In this document: positions 12,016 to 25,237 of the stretch, one piece after another | How the letters are laid out: each line of letters begins with the position of its first letter | Position numbering within the stretch: position 1 is the stretch's first letter | Assembly (NCBI RefSeq): GCF_020497125.1 | Contig: NC_059084.1 | Location: 8,583,501-8,647,500 of the forward strand | Origin: Mauremys mutica | Lineage: Eukaryota > Chordata > Testudines > Geoemydidae | Reading direction: 5' to 3' | Length of the DNA: 64,000 bases | Program-made: the position numbers and the translations under genes | The notes under the pieces: generated by a model | Databases searched by the model: none | Told to the model about the DNA's origin: nothing | The model's input: only the letters and a program-made list of their open reading frames with translations

Positions 12016-14419
12016 ACAATTCCTCTGCCAAACCACCAAAAATCCATTTTATTGTCTGTTCAAGATCTAACCCTTGCCTCTTCAAAATGCTTTGTTTATA
12101 AGAAAAACATCCTAGCTGACAACTTGCATGCCACAGTTTGGCCTCATGCGACTGACACCAGCTGAATTATAACGCTATGAAAAGCAGGGCTTTATGGTGC
12201 CAAAGGCAAGTGTCTTTAAAGCACAAACACCACTTTAATAAGCCATGCGAGGAATAAGAGCACGACTCAAGAATGTTATCAGAAACCTATTGCTCACAAA
12301 CAGCTGCGGAATAGGGGAGGGAGAATGAACCAAAATGAAGTTCAGGCTGAGGTTTGTGCTGGTAAAAAAAGAGTCAATTAAAAATCCCTGATAATTAATG
12401 GAACATAACAAAATAATTTCTTCTTACCAAACTGCAGAAAAACACGTTGTTCCAGTGTCACGTCATTTAAATGAAAGCTTGGACCCGTAGCACATATCTG
12501 ACAAACTAAAGGCCTGATCCAAAAGCCGCTGCATCTCAATGGAAGCCTTTCAGTGAGCTTCAGATCAGACTTTAAATGCAGAATTAATATCAAAATCCAA
12601 TATATTTTTTTAATATTAGAGTTAAAAAAAATGCAACAATCAACTTCTAACAATGAATGTAGATTGCTTTCTCTTTGACTGGCACATTTACCTATCATTT
12701 ACTTTGTTATTAGAGTTTTTAATCTAGAGCCTTGTAAATCAAGACAGCTGGATCCAAAAGCTCAGGATGGCATACCAAACAGCTGAAGATGAAATCAATA
12801 ACTATTCACCCCCCAACCTCCTTCATATGCTCTGTTATATTTAAGATCAATCAATATGTACAAATGACTAGCACCAGGCACATTGGCACTAGCCTAGTGC
12901 ATAATCAACTTTGTCTTGTCTCAGCTTAATATAATTTTCCACCATATTAGCAGTCTTTATGATATCCTGTCTTTTCAAATAGATATAATTCAGAATAACT
13001 ACATAGTTCAATTGGATTATTTTAGTTGTGTGCATACACGCGCACACACGCAATCCTCTCTTCAGACACAGCTTCTCTTCATTTCATTACCCAATGGGAT
13101 TATAACCATGATTAGAGTGCCTGTGATGGGGTGACACTCAAGGCAATAGCGAACCTTTACCAGTACCACTTCAGAAAAATTCTATGGGTTTAAAAGGATG
13201 GAAAAAGAAATGAACATAATATCAAACACTGTGCTGTAGCAGCCATTAAAAATGTCATACAGATTTAATGATTTGGGAGAGGGTTGCTGTTGCATAAATT
13301 AGCTTACCATTCATATGCTTTATTTGCTATAAATTTTACACTGTAAAATTATCAGGGCAACCCTGATGGAGTTGGAACATGCATTTAGGAAATAATTATG
13401 ATCTCCACTGGGAAACCACAGAAGGTCCATTGGTTTCCAAACCACCTCCAGATTAGCTAATCAGTGATAAACTAATCAGAACTTTTCTTCATACCTGTGG
13501 GTGTCCATTTCAGATAGCATAAAATTAGCAGGATGCTTATGCTAACAAGATCTCCACCATCATAACTTTTATCTTGATTCAGGGGAGGAACCTCTGCAGC
13601 ATCTGTTGCTTAGTCAAGTCAGCATGAAAATCATTTTGTCTCTTGAATTAGTATGAAACTTTGCTTAAGCCAACTTCTAACTCCTATGGGTAAGAAATGT
13701 CCACCCCAAGATATATCTCTGCACAGTTGTCCGTTATGGAGGTTTCACACCTTCCTCTGAAGCTCTTGTACTTGGCAAAGTCAGAGACTATATGGACCAT
13801 TAATCTGATTTAGAATAGCGATTTCTATATTCATTTAAACATAGAGGTCACATCCTTTGATAGAATTCACGAGGAATGTGAGAAGGGGCAAAAGCTTTAG
13901 CTCGGTAGTATCTAGGACAAAGCGTGGGCCAAATTCTGTCCTCAGCTACTGTATAGTGCTACTTGACTAGTCTTTACTCAACTTCCTTTCTTCCAATCGT
14001 AGGGCACCCTTCACATTTCAGACGGGGCCCCGAGGACACTGTAAACCATCAATGCTTTAACTCTTCCTTCTACCCAGGACATCCCATACTGTAGCCACCA
14101 TTCTGAGTCAGCACCATTCATGTATCAGCTGGAGGTCTTGCTCCCGTTGCTTTCAAAGCATTCCAAGCACCATCACAGAGAGCAAGGAAAGGGATGTTAT
14201 GCCTACTTCTTTAATCCCTCACCCCCAGAAATCTCTCATTCTCTCCTTCCACCCCTCCAAACTCCCCCATTTCCTTCTACCTTTATCCTACCCCCTGCCA
14301 TTTCCACAGTGTTTCTATTTCCCTCTATGGTCAGGAAGGTGAGTGGCAGATCTGGTCTCTTCCCTCATTTCTCTACATAGACAATAGGCTGCCTGGCAGC
14401 TAGGACTATCCCCATAGGC

Positions 14420-15224
14420 CAGTGGAGAGCACACTGCAAAGTTTTTTTAAGTACATCAGAAGCAGGAAGCCTGCCAAATAATCAGTGGGGCCCCTGGATG
14501 ATGAAGGTATTAACAGAGCACTCAAAGAAGACAAGGCTGTTGCGGAAAAGCTAAATGAATTCTTTGCAGAGGATGTGAGGGAGATTCCCACATAGGAGCC
14601 ATTCTCTTTGGGGGATAAATGTGAGGACCTGTCCCAAACTGGCCTCTGTCAATAGAGGAGGTTTTGGAACAAACTGATAAATTAAATAGTAATAAGGCAC
14701 CAGGACCAGATGGTATTCACCAAGAGTTCTGAAGGAACTCAAATATGAAGTTGCAAAACTACTAATTGCAGTATGTAATTTATCATTTAAATCAGCTTTT
14801 GTACCAAATGACTGGAGGAGAGCTAATGTGACGCCAATTTTTAAAAAGGGCTCCAGAGGTGACCCTGGCAACTACAGGCCAGTAAGCCTCATTTCAGTAC
14901 CGGGCAAATTGGTTGAAACTATCGTAAGGAACAAAATTGTCAGACACAGATGAACATAATTTGTTGGGAAATAGTCCACATGGTTTTTGTAAAGAGAAAT
15001 CATGCCTCATCAGTCTACTAGAATTCTTTTAGGGGGTCAACAAGCAGGCGGACAAAGGAGAGCCAGTTGATATAATGTATTTAGATGTTCAGAAAGCCTT
15101 TGAGAAGGTCCCTCACCAAAGGCTCGTAAGCAAAATAAGCAGTCATGGGATAAGAGGGAAAGTTCTCTCATGGATTGGTAACTGGTTAAAAGATAGGAAA
15201 CAAGGGGTAAGAATAAATGGTCAG
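14420..15224 (+). mobile_element. CR1 LINE fragment with reverse-transcriptase region, inactive
   Basis: The plus strand encodes recognisable pieces of a non-LTR reverse transcriptase in order: NKAPGPDGI (about 14688..14714), FKKGSRGDPGNYRPVSLI (about 14842..14895), YLDVQKAFEKVPHQ (about 15078..15119) and IGNWLKDRKQGVRING (about 15174..15221). These belong to the CR1 clade. Frameshifts and stops interrupt the frame repeatedly, for example just after the PDGI block. Both the endonuclease region and the 3' end are missing, so the copy is dead. It lies antisense to CDH4. Confidence 0.9.
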
Positions 15225-16089
15225 TCTCTCTAGTATTTATCCATTGTGGGTAAGAAGAGGAGAAATATGAGAAGGCCTTTCTGCAGCTAAACAAAAATCA
15301 GTTAATGGCAGAGACATGCAGTATTTATTCATTAATCCATTATGCTTCACTCACAACATGTTGCAAAGTGCGCTTAAAACCCAATTTCCACCCCAGAACA
15401 AATTTCATTCTTATTTATAAAGAAACAAAGTACAGAACAGGGTATCTGATTTTGATAACTGCCTCTGTGATTATTCCTTCCATAAATGCCACAAGGTCCT
15501 TCAGATTGTTCTTTCATGTTTTATTTTGGTTTGGAACAGAGAAGAGAGAAGTCACAGACACAAGCACCTGCGCCTTGAATCACATCACTTGCTTTATTTT
15601 TTTATTTATAAAACCCAGGGAACCACTAGAGCATATTTCAGTGGTACTTAAGGAACTTTTGAACAGTGGCTTATACTTTGTGAACTGGACTCCCAGTGGA
15701 ATATAACCAGTGCCCAGCTATAGAGAGTGTCACAATTTATCAGGTAATTGCATCCTGTTAGATGATAATGCACTAACAGTAGGCTTTCAATATTATCACC
15801 GCTGATCATGACACAGCACTCCCCTTGAATAGAAATAATCTTGCTTTCAAAATAAGCAGCAAGCCAGTCTGCTGCTGGAAAGTCCGTGAGCAAAATGCAT
15901 GTACAGTAAAGCCAGCATACTCTAGACATTAGTTCACTGCACTGGAAGGGGGTGAAGAATGTTAAATGAAATGTAATCACCTCCTCTGACTTTTCTGCTT
16001 ACATTCGCATGTCTCAAGCTAAAATGTACCATTTGTTTTGTTTACTGGATGTGCTTTTAAGGTACCCATCAACATAATATCTGGAAGCA

Positions 16090-16205
16090 CAAAATATTAA
16101 GGATGGGATTTTCAAAGATGCACAAGGATGTCCAACTCCAACTGAAATTCACTGCATGTTGGGTACCTAATTCCCGTAATCTCCTCTGAGAACCCTAGCC
16201 TATAT
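16090..16205. repeat. L3/CR1-like tail
   Basis: GGATTTTCAAAGATGCACAAGG followed by GGTACCTAATTCCC and AGAACCCTAGCC is a diverged copy of the family seen at 61111..61345. Confidence 0.45.
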
Positions 16206-16891
16206 TCAGAGTGAACATACACTGTACATATTTGGTGGGGAAAAATCTGTGTTTATGCAATGATTCAAGACATTCCACAAACAAATGGCTGCTTAGACAT
16301 GAAATGGCCTGATGTGACCATGCAGACAATAAATTATATATTAATGTCCAGACTATGCCTTGCTCAGAAATGGGAGAAAGAGTGCAAGGAACCTCAATCC
16401 CTCTCAGGCTGGGACAGTTCCCTGTTTAGCACACCTTTATGGGACAATGAAAGATGGCAAGGCTGTGGGATCAAGATTTCAGTCTTCCTGTCAAACTATC
16501 AGGATACAAAGGTGTATAATAATAATATCTGGCTCACATGTAGCCCAGTACATTTTCAATGGGCTGTCTAACAGGATGGCATATTCTAGAGAAATGTAGG
16601 ACTTTTTGATGTCAGATGGTTGAAACCTTCATAGAGCTGCAATCACGTTTGCTGATTCTTTCTGAGGTCAGATCAAGATGGCCCTACTGGTTCCAGCCAG
16701 ATATGAAAGAATTTGAGCAGCTCTTTAAGACAGAGGGGCATTCTAGAGAAAAACCCAGAAATAGTCACGGTTCAGGCCAGAGTGGGAAACCCAGCTGGTT
16801 ACAGGCTGTACACACATTAACTGATTAATCTGTAAATGTAAGGGCGGGGGGGCTGAGAATATGGAAAAGGGGGAAGATTAGACACAAAGTT

Positions 16892-16958
16892 TGAAATCTT
16901 GGCCCCATTCAGATCAATGGGAGTTTTGACATTGATTTCAATGGGGCCAGGATTTCAC
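16892..16958. repeat. Small fold-back repeat (TGAAATC..GATTTCA)
   Basis: TGAAATCTTGGCCCCATT at the left and AATGGGGCCAGGATTTCA at the right are inverted copies with one mismatch. The centre is GGGAGTTTTGACATTGA. Related copies lie at 44934..45001 and 39570..39602. Confidence 0.7.
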
Positions 16959-17071
16959 CCAAATAATCCAGTTGCATCAATTCACAGAAGGATATACATT
17001 CTTTCTTATGTCCTTGGGTGAATAGGTTGAAGCTGCTTCAAGCTCATTTATTATCAAAAATTACAAGTAAC

Positions 17072-17076
17072 ACTTT
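17072..17076. repeat. Target-site duplication, left (ACTTT)
   Basis: This is an exact 5-bp copy of 17898..17902, immediately outside the TG...CA element. Confidence 0.88.
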
Positions 17077-17897
17077 TGTCATAACTATAAAGGGAAGGGT
17101 AACAACCCTCCTGTGTACAACACTATAAAATCCCTTCTGGCCAGAGGCATCAAAATCCTTTTACCTGTAAAGGGTTAAGAAGCTCAGGTAACCTGGCTGA
17201 CACCTTACCCAAAGGACCAATAAGGGGACAAGATACTTTCAAATCTTGGGGGGGTGGGTGTGGGGAAAGGCTTTTGTTTGTGCTCTTTGTTTAGGGTTTG
17301 TTCGCTCTTGGGACCAGACATCAATCCATGCTTTCCAAATCTTTCTGAACAAGTCTCTCATATTTCAAACTTGTAAGTAACAGCCAGGCAAGGCGTGTTA
17401 GTTTTATCTTTGTTTTTCTCAACTTGTGAATGTTCCTTTGCTAGAGGGAGATATCCCTGTTTTGTTGTAACTTTGAAACTAAGGCTAGAGGGGGTTCCTC
17501 TGGGCTGTTTGAATCTGATTACCCTGTAAAGTTATTTTCCATCCTGATTTTACAGAGACCATTTTTGCCTTTTCTTTTTAATAAAACCATTCTTTTAAGA
17601 ATCTGACTCATTTTTCCATTGTCCAAAGATCCAGGGATTTGGGTCTTTGGTCATTTTGTAGCCAATTGGTTAGGATATTACTCTCAAGCCTCTCCAGGAA
17701 AGGGGGTGTAAGGGCTTGGGGGGATATTTTGGGGGAAGAGGAACTCCAAGTGGTCCTTTCCCTTTTTCTTGTTAAATCACTTGGTGGTGGCAGAGTACCA
17801 GGCCTTAACCTAAGCTGGTAGAAATAAACGTAGGGGGCTTTCATGTGGGTCCCCACATCTGTACCCTAGAGTTCAGAGTGGGGAAGGAACCCTGACA
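17077..17897 (+). mobile_element. Solo LTR of an endogenous retrovirus-type element
   Basis: The 821-bp element starts TGTCA and ends TGACA (short inverted ends, TG...CA). It is flanked by the 5-bp duplication ACTTT at 17072..17076 and 17898..17902. A TATAAAA box lies at 17124..17130, and AATAAA signals lie at 17580..17585 and 17823..17828. No internal retroviral genes adjoin it, so it is a recombined solo LTR. A 5-bp duplication fits several retroviral and some Metaviridae LTRs, so the clade is not settled. It resembles a frequent turtle LTR from memory. It lies in plus orientation, antisense to CDH4. Confidence 0.88.
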
Positions 17898-19199
17898 ACT
17901 TTCATCCTGGGTTCCTCTATAAATATGTCCCAATCCGAGGTCAGCAGCGTTATGCAGGAAATCATCTCCAAATCCATGAGAGTTCCTTCTAGATGCTAAT
18001 ACTAAAGGCAGTGGTCATTTAAGTGATATCAGTAGTTTCTTACTATGGACAATGGAATAGCTGTCTTCAGTTTGGCATGTGAATAATTTAGTGCTCATCT
18101 AAATATCATATGTGAAGTGGATCCACTGATAGGAGCAGCAGAAACCATGTATAAAGCAGCCAAGAGGGCATCGGGACAATCAATAAAAGCGGCCGATGTT
18201 AAGTTGTTGTCTTTCCCTGGGCTATGAAATCATTAATTCCAGTGCAGTATGTGCTGATGGAGGCTGCCTCTTTAGTTACCATGTAAAATATACAGTCAGT
18301 CTGGAGACATGGATTGTGATGACCACTGGAAATCCCTCTCCTATTTTCTCTTCAGTCTCTAATATGTGGTCAATCAAACCACATCCACTTGCTGGTTTAC
18401 AAGGCAAATATCATGCTTTATCTTTTTGCTAAACATCACGTCTTCTGATGTCAAAGATCAATAGGGGAAAGAGGCATGAATTACAAATCTAATAATACAT
18501 TTCCAAATCCCAGCATGCTCCTCAGCAATGCAATGGCCAAAAAACAGATGGAGTGAGCCAAGATCAAAGCATTTCTAAGGCTAGGAGTTAGTGGCTAAAA
18601 GAATTAGAAAAATACATATCTCCAAAACAAACCACTCGGAGAATGAGTATTGTGTAGAGGGCTCTTCTAGCTACTATTTCACCTTGGCATTAAGCTCCCA
18701 TGGCAGTTAAACAAATAAATAGAGATACTTCAAACATAACAGAGCACTACAGCTACACCAATACCACTGCAATGCAAAGTAATCATTCTCCTGGTGGTGT
18801 GGACGGCACACAATGCATCATGAGAAGCATGTCCCAATGTTCGCTTCATCCTTATAAAGATCACTTATGGTAGAAAGGAAGATGATGCTTTTCAAATAAG
18901 AGTTTGTCTTTGGTACATGTTTTCTTATGCAATACTAGATCTTCTCTTTCGAAAGGCAGAAATTTACCAGCCATTAGCTATGACACAAGACTTACAAACT
19001 ATTAATTTACAGACTCTGTGCCAGATCATCAGTTGGTGTAAATCAGATCTGCTGAATTACAACAGCTGAGGAATTGGCTCCTCTCCTCTTATTTAAACAT
19101 TTAAAATTGTTTACTGTTCCTTCTAATGGACAGGCTTTCCATATTCATATACATGCGAAATTGCAATCCAGAAACAGATTAGCCTGCTTGATTTTTTTC

Positions 19200-19275
19200 C
19201 ATAGATCCACAGAATTTAAGGCCAGAAGAGACCACTTGTCACAGAATTTCAACCATCTATTCTGCCATTGGAATT
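19200..19275 (-). repeat. CR1 3' end fragment
   Basis: CATAGATCCACAGAATTTAAGGCCAGAAG-like wording (19200..19228) is the reverse complement of the CR1 3' end, in which CCTTCTGGCC precedes ATTCTATG repeats. Confidence 0.6.
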
Positions 19276-19828
19276 TGGCTGTTAGATTTAGGGTCAGCAC
19301 CTGCGTCATATGGTTATTTGAACTGAAAACTACAGATGTGGCACTGGAAATATAAAATGTTATCAAGTGTGAATAAATGACCAATTTGAAACACCAACTC
19401 TGTGTGCCAAGTGCTATATATGCACATGGCATACATACCCATGATTTTTTGCATTACCTTCACACTGAACACTGGTTTTAAAAACAGGAATAATAGGATG
19501 ATAATGGAAAAGAACAGATTTAGCTTAGATATTAGGGGAAAAATTGACTGTAAGGTCAAATGGACAACAGAACGGACTGCCTAATTGCCACTATAATTAC
19601 TCCAATTCCTAGATCTCTAAGGAAAGATTACATGTGTTTATGGAAAAAGAAGTATAAGCACCTTCATGCTTACAGCAAAAGACTAGACTAGATTATCCAT
19701 TTAAAACCTATTATCTATGGACAAATTTTTCAATCCCTGGTGCCTAATGTTAAATATTAGTGTTAATTACTTATACGCTAATAGTGCCTACAATTGTCCA
19801 GTGTGAACAGTTCTTTCCCTTCTTCAAA

Positions 19829-19948
19829 GGGCCAGATTCTGCCACTCTTTCCCATGTTGTACAATAATGTTATTCTTCAAAATCAGAGGCACTACTTGAG
19901 GAGTAAGGTACTACCCAGTGTGAGTAAAGAGTGGCAGAATCCGGCCCC
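19829..19948. mobile_element. 120-bp fold-back element with 22-bp inverted ends
   Basis: Bases 19829..19850 (GGGCCAGATTCTGCCACTCT..) and 19926..19947 are inverted copies matching at 21 of 22 positions. The interior shows no coding potential. It may be a MITE or a fold-back CR1 tail. A target duplication was not identified. Confidence 0.7.
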
Positions 19949-22900
19949 ATTATGGTTGTCAATTCACAACCATCATGTCCTCCACAACTGTATTTTTCAT
20001 TTTTGTAAATAGGATAAAAAAATTCCATTTGGAAGGTCAAACTCCCCAGACATTGTGGAGTTGCAATTGCTCTTCTCTGTGCTTAAGCTGCCTTTCCCCT
20101 GCATTAGGCTGAGAAAAATGTCTGCTAAATGCTGACGTGGACTGTAAATTTATTCCTGTGCCACAGACAGAGTTGCAATGATAAGACCTCTATAAACCAG
20201 GTAGCCAAAGGGTACGTTTTAAATATTGTAACTCTGTATCCTTAAATATAGCTGTGGGCTACATTTTAAAGAGATTTACTATTAAAAATGAATGTACATA
20301 GCTCTAGAAAGTAAAGAGTTAACTTAGCTCCTCTTTAAAATGCTAATAAAATACAATGGTTTGTGGATAAGTTAATTAGCAGAGCCAGCTTGTGTTTAAT
20401 TATTTCACTTGACCTGGTGCAGATTTATACAATAATCCCTTCTGAGAGGGGAAGGGGCTGTCGGAAACTATGTGATGTACCAGAGGAAAAACTTTAAATC
20501 TGTCTGAGCTGAGTAGGGACTCTTCTGACTAAAACTCGAATGCTACACTATTCTCCACTGTAAGACAAGTTCAAATGGAAAAAGAAATGCAGGTCTGAAC
20601 CACAGAGATTATGCTAAGGACCTGGTATGCTTTCCACTCTGATACTTAACTCTCCCCGCCCCATAGTCTGCTGGGATCTTACTACTGAATAAGGCATGAA
20701 ACAACCCACTTTAGCTGATGGTGGGATTTCATGAGCAACCTGAAACAAGTGCAACCGGACTTGCACCAGAGCTATCCGAGATCTTCTAGCAGAGTAGAAA
20801 TGGAATGAGAACTGAATAGGCTATCTATTCAGTTCTCATTCAGAACTTGCTAATTGGAATCCAATTAGACTCAAAGGTGTATTTTGACTCAGTAGGTCAC
20901 AGTACTTTTTGTCTGGCAAAAGAAATAGTAAGGTGCTTGAATATGAGTTTTCATGAAAAATTAATTACTCTAAAGACGTCATTACAGTTTAACATGCAAG
21001 AGCATGCACAGAGCCAAAGGATGCAATATCTTAATGCCAGCAAGACCTAAATGAGACCAGGTGCAGTGGAAGAGAGTCAAACTCAAAGAGAAAGGAGTGA
21101 AAAAACTGGGAAAACAACTCTGTTAGCCAGCAACTAGATTTAGACTCACTATGTGATTGGGAAGAAAATTCCCTCCATTTGAGCCAAGTACTAAGAAATC
21201 ATCCTTGGTGGAGATTACTCAGGGTGGATGTACACTGGCTCTCAAGATACCTTTACATGCCATCTGTTTCTGTCCATTTTCAGATGTCACCATACTCCTC
21301 TGCTCATCATCAGAAATGACTTACAATGACCCAAACACCTGAGCTGAAAACTTTTCTATAGAACAATCAAACTCACCATCACCATGTGAGCAACAGCATT
21401 ACCTCTGCTTTTTACTCTTAATTAAGACATCATTGATGTAGAGAGAGGTGGGGGAAAAGCAGGACCAAGGGTAAGGCAGACGATGACATGGGACAATCTC
21501 TGTTTTAGGGAAAGCAGTATGACCAGGAGGCAGATTACCCATTCGCTCCCATGGCAGCTGCATGTCACTGGAACACCCTTAAGAGTGAAACGCCTGATTG
21601 GAGGAGACAGAGCTTTCTTGGCAACTGGTCCACAACTAACTTCTCAAAGGGATCGGCATGCACTTCTTTGACCTAGCTATCCTTCAACAGAATTGCCAAT
21701 TCTACCCTGCCTCCACACCTAAATAACAAGGAGAATTCCCACTGACTGCAGAATGGAAAGAGACCCTGAGAACACTGTGTGTTCACCTTGACACATGTAA
21801 AGTGCTCAGGTAGCACATTGATTGTATAAATACCTAGCTAGATAGACTGAATGTGGCAAGGAATTATTGAAGAAAAGTTCAAGATTAAAAAAAAAAGTTA
21901 CAGCAGAACACAAAATGCACTGTGGGCTGGAGATTTTGCATAGACACTTCTTATTTGCTGTCTGGCTGGTGAGTGTTGTACCAATGTTGTGCCACTTCAG
22001 CAAGTTGCAGGCAGAGCGTATGATTGAAATAGCAAGAATGCATGTGATAATCCTATGGAAACCATCAGATTATGGATCACCCAGCATGGGTCCCATAAAC
22101 CTAACAGCAGCTCTTCTAGCTAAACAGAATGGTTGATGTACTGTTGATTCAGCATGTCCAAAGTGTGCAGCCCCGCATCTCCTTTTCATCAGCATGACCA
22201 CAGGAAGTCAAGGATTAAAATGTCACATGGACCTATTGATCTAGAACTGTTCCCAAAGATACAGGCTGGCATCTAAGTGATTTCCTCTCTCAGTGTGTCC
22301 AGAGTAGGTGATTGAATGTGTGTGCTTTGCTCTGTTTTACTTAGTCTTTATTAGTGTTTATCTGTGTTTGTCAGTATTATTTACTTCCTAAAACCTATAG
22401 TGACATTAGCAGCATGTGCATTTAAACACAGGTAGTATACTTAGTGAATGGAAGTAGGGCTGTGGTGAGCTATCTGCCTGAAATTCACACTTCCACGAGG
22501 GCTTTGTAGCTTATATGACTAACTGTTCTTTAGCCCATTAGGTTTGTGTCCAGCTCACCTTCTTCCTTCACTTGATTGCATGAGACTTGTGAAATGATAA
22601 CTATTGATATTATAATTGAATGCGCCAGTGTGGCCTCCCTTATAGGCAGAAAGCGAAGTCAGGAGAAGTCCTGGGAACATTTCTTTTTTGAAGAAGGAGC
22701 CTAACTAATTTCTGTGGGTCCTTTCTCTCTCTGTTCATAGGGTTGACACAGTTTTTAAATCTCCTTTTCTCTATCCTTTCATTCTGCTTCAGTTGAATGA
22801 TCTGCTTCTCCTATGATCTTCAAATCTCTTTTCTAGGGACACTTGTGCTCATGCTCCAGTTCTCTCTCTCTTTCTGACTACTTCCACGGCTGAAAGCTCC

Positions 22901-24607
22901 TCCAGTCTCTCTTTAAGTCACTGATAGGACAGCTATCATTGCAGTACATGTGAAACTTCACCATGGTAAGTGACAGACGGGGGTTTTCTAGGGCCATGGC
23001 CAGCACTCCTACCCCTACCACTTATTCTAATATTTCCAGACCAGACACACATCTTGTCAGATACTTTAGAATGATGTTTCTGTTACCTTACTTTCCTCCT
23101 CTTTACTTGATTCATCCAGGGGCTGGCTTGGTGAGTGGACAGTCACTTATCCTCCATCTTGCTCCCCCACCTGGTCTTTAAGGGGCCATTTTAAATTTGT
23201 CTTATTTAATAATGTATAAAATGTGTCCATCAGAAATATAACAAAGAAGATAATATATTGACCAATGTCAACTAAACTGTCTCCTCCAACACCATCTCAG
23301 CACATCATCTCCCTCATCAGGCAAAAGTCTAAATAAATAGATAATAAATGTGACTTCTTTAATTTCAACCAACACAGGGTTTTCTGGACCAACAGGGAGA
23401 GCTAAATCCAGATCTGAGGATTGGTATGCCCCAAATCCAGCCCTCTAGATTTAAAATATAGGGAAGACTTACAGAAGTGTCTCAGCATCTTCCATGATGG
23501 TTCATAGGAAAGATGCAGTCTCTCCATAAGGTAGTCAGAACCCAAACCACTCTGCAATCAAAATCCTCACCTTGAACTTCACCACAGGCAAACAGGAAGC
23601 CGGGACAGGCTTTGAAGGAAAGGTAAAACATAATCTTTATAACTAATATTGCTAAGTAAGATGGCAGGAGTCTGCCACCCTTGCTGAAGCTTCTAAATCA
23701 TCTTCAAGGATGATCTCACATAGAGAGCCTTGCCGTGATCTAGTTCAGGGAGCACTAGGATGACTGGAAAGGGCTACATCAGAAAAAAAGAGTTGCACAG
23801 CTTGGACAAACACAGATGGTGGAAAATAACACTTCTGGGCACTGTGAACCCAGGAGTGCAAACTTCAGTGACATTCCCCCTGGTTAATAGGGGCAAACCG
23901 TATTCCGACGGAGCCTCCTTATACATCTTCCAAATATTGGAACTTCAGAGGGTTTGGTTCTGTGGAACAATGCTGAATGGAGAGTATTTGGAGTGGGTTC
24001 CTAACACTTGACATCTACAGATTACTATGAGTGGCTCTACACTGAGCGTACACTGTGCTTCCAAAGACACTAAATGGGGTTAATAAACTGACCCCTCTTC
24101 ACTGAGGAGTAGCAGCACTCCTCGCAGTAATTTGCTGACTGAAGGTCATTCTGATCCCTAATGAGAAAATGAAATGCATGTTGGACTTGCGGAACAAGTT
24201 CAAATCAGCCCTGCATACAATGTAGAAATATAAGCTCGAATCAACTATACATTTACTGGCTAAATTCAGTTTACAGCTAATCAGCTCTTCCTTTGACAGA
24301 TAATGCTGCTATGGAAGTGGGATAATTTCATAAATGAATAATTTAACCCGTTTTATCTTTTAAGTAATGATATTCAGACATATTAACATATAAAGCCTCA
24401 GTATTTACATTTTTGTTACATGGACCTGCAGAATTAAAATGTATCCAGAGTATTTGGTGATAAATGACATTTATAGAGTGGCTTTCATCACACAGGGCTT
24501 CTCCGTGCTTCACAAAAATCTCTCGGATGGAGCATGGCAGACAATTGGCACACAGCTCACCACATGACTGCATTAGGGGAGAACTTCTATTTTAACTTTT
24601 CTTCTTT

Positions 24608-24840
24608 CATAGGTTCACAGATTTTAAGGCCAGACGGGATCATTAGGTCATTCAGTCTAATCTCCTAACACTGGCCATAGAATTTCACCTATTTACCCCT
24701 GTTTTGAGTGCAATAACTTGTGAGCTCATCTTCCAGAGAGGCATCCAGGCTTGATCTGAGATGGATCATCCATTTCTTCCCTTGATAGTTTGTTCCAGTG
24801 GTTAGTCACAGCACTCAGAGATAAAGTGTCCTGGAAACCT
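24608..24840 (-). repeat. CR1 3' region fragment
   Basis: CATAGGTTCACAGATTTTAAGGCCAGACGGGATCATTAGGTCATTC (24608..24653), then TTTGTTCCAGTGGTTAGTCAC, follow the order of a reptile CR1 3' region read in reverse complement. Confidence 0.65.
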
Positions 24841-25017
24841 TAAGGCCACATGTTCAAATACAGAGACTCAAGATCTAAACACACAGAAATACATGTGCAT
24901 GTGCAAGAGTATACCAAGCAACATATTTGCAAATTTCCACCCTTGTGCATGCAACTGCAGGAGTATTTTTCTGCATGTGTTTTTAATGTCCTGACCTCAG
25001 GGCTCCATTTTTGAATA

Positions 25018-25237
25018 CAGGTCTGTCACATCTTACGCTGGGGTTACATTCCGCAGTCAGCGCGTAAAGCGAAAATCGCGTATAGTCAAAATTACATTGA
25101 GTGTAATGGCGGGCGGAATCGCCCGCACCTCAGGTACAGTATTAAAATTATTTTTCTCTTTTTTTTGTTTTTGTTTTTGCCAACCGCGTAAAGCTGAAAT
25201 CGCGCATGTTAAAGGCGCGTAAGATGCGACAGACCTG
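25018..25237. mobile_element. Mariner-type MITE, 220 bp
   Basis: The left end CAGGTCTGTCACATCTTACG and the reverse complement of the right end, CAGGTCTGTCGCATCTTACG, match at 19 of 20 bases. The element sits between TA dinucleotides (25016..25017 and 25238..25239), the target duplication of Tc1/mariner transposases. It is CpG-rich inside and has no reading frame, so it must have been moved by a transposase supplied elsewhere. Confidence 0.85.

Noticed and set aside
15305..15706. 133-codon frame on the plus strand
   Set aside because: It has no recognisable motif and lies just past a dead CR1 fragment in AT-rich sequence. The composition looks random.
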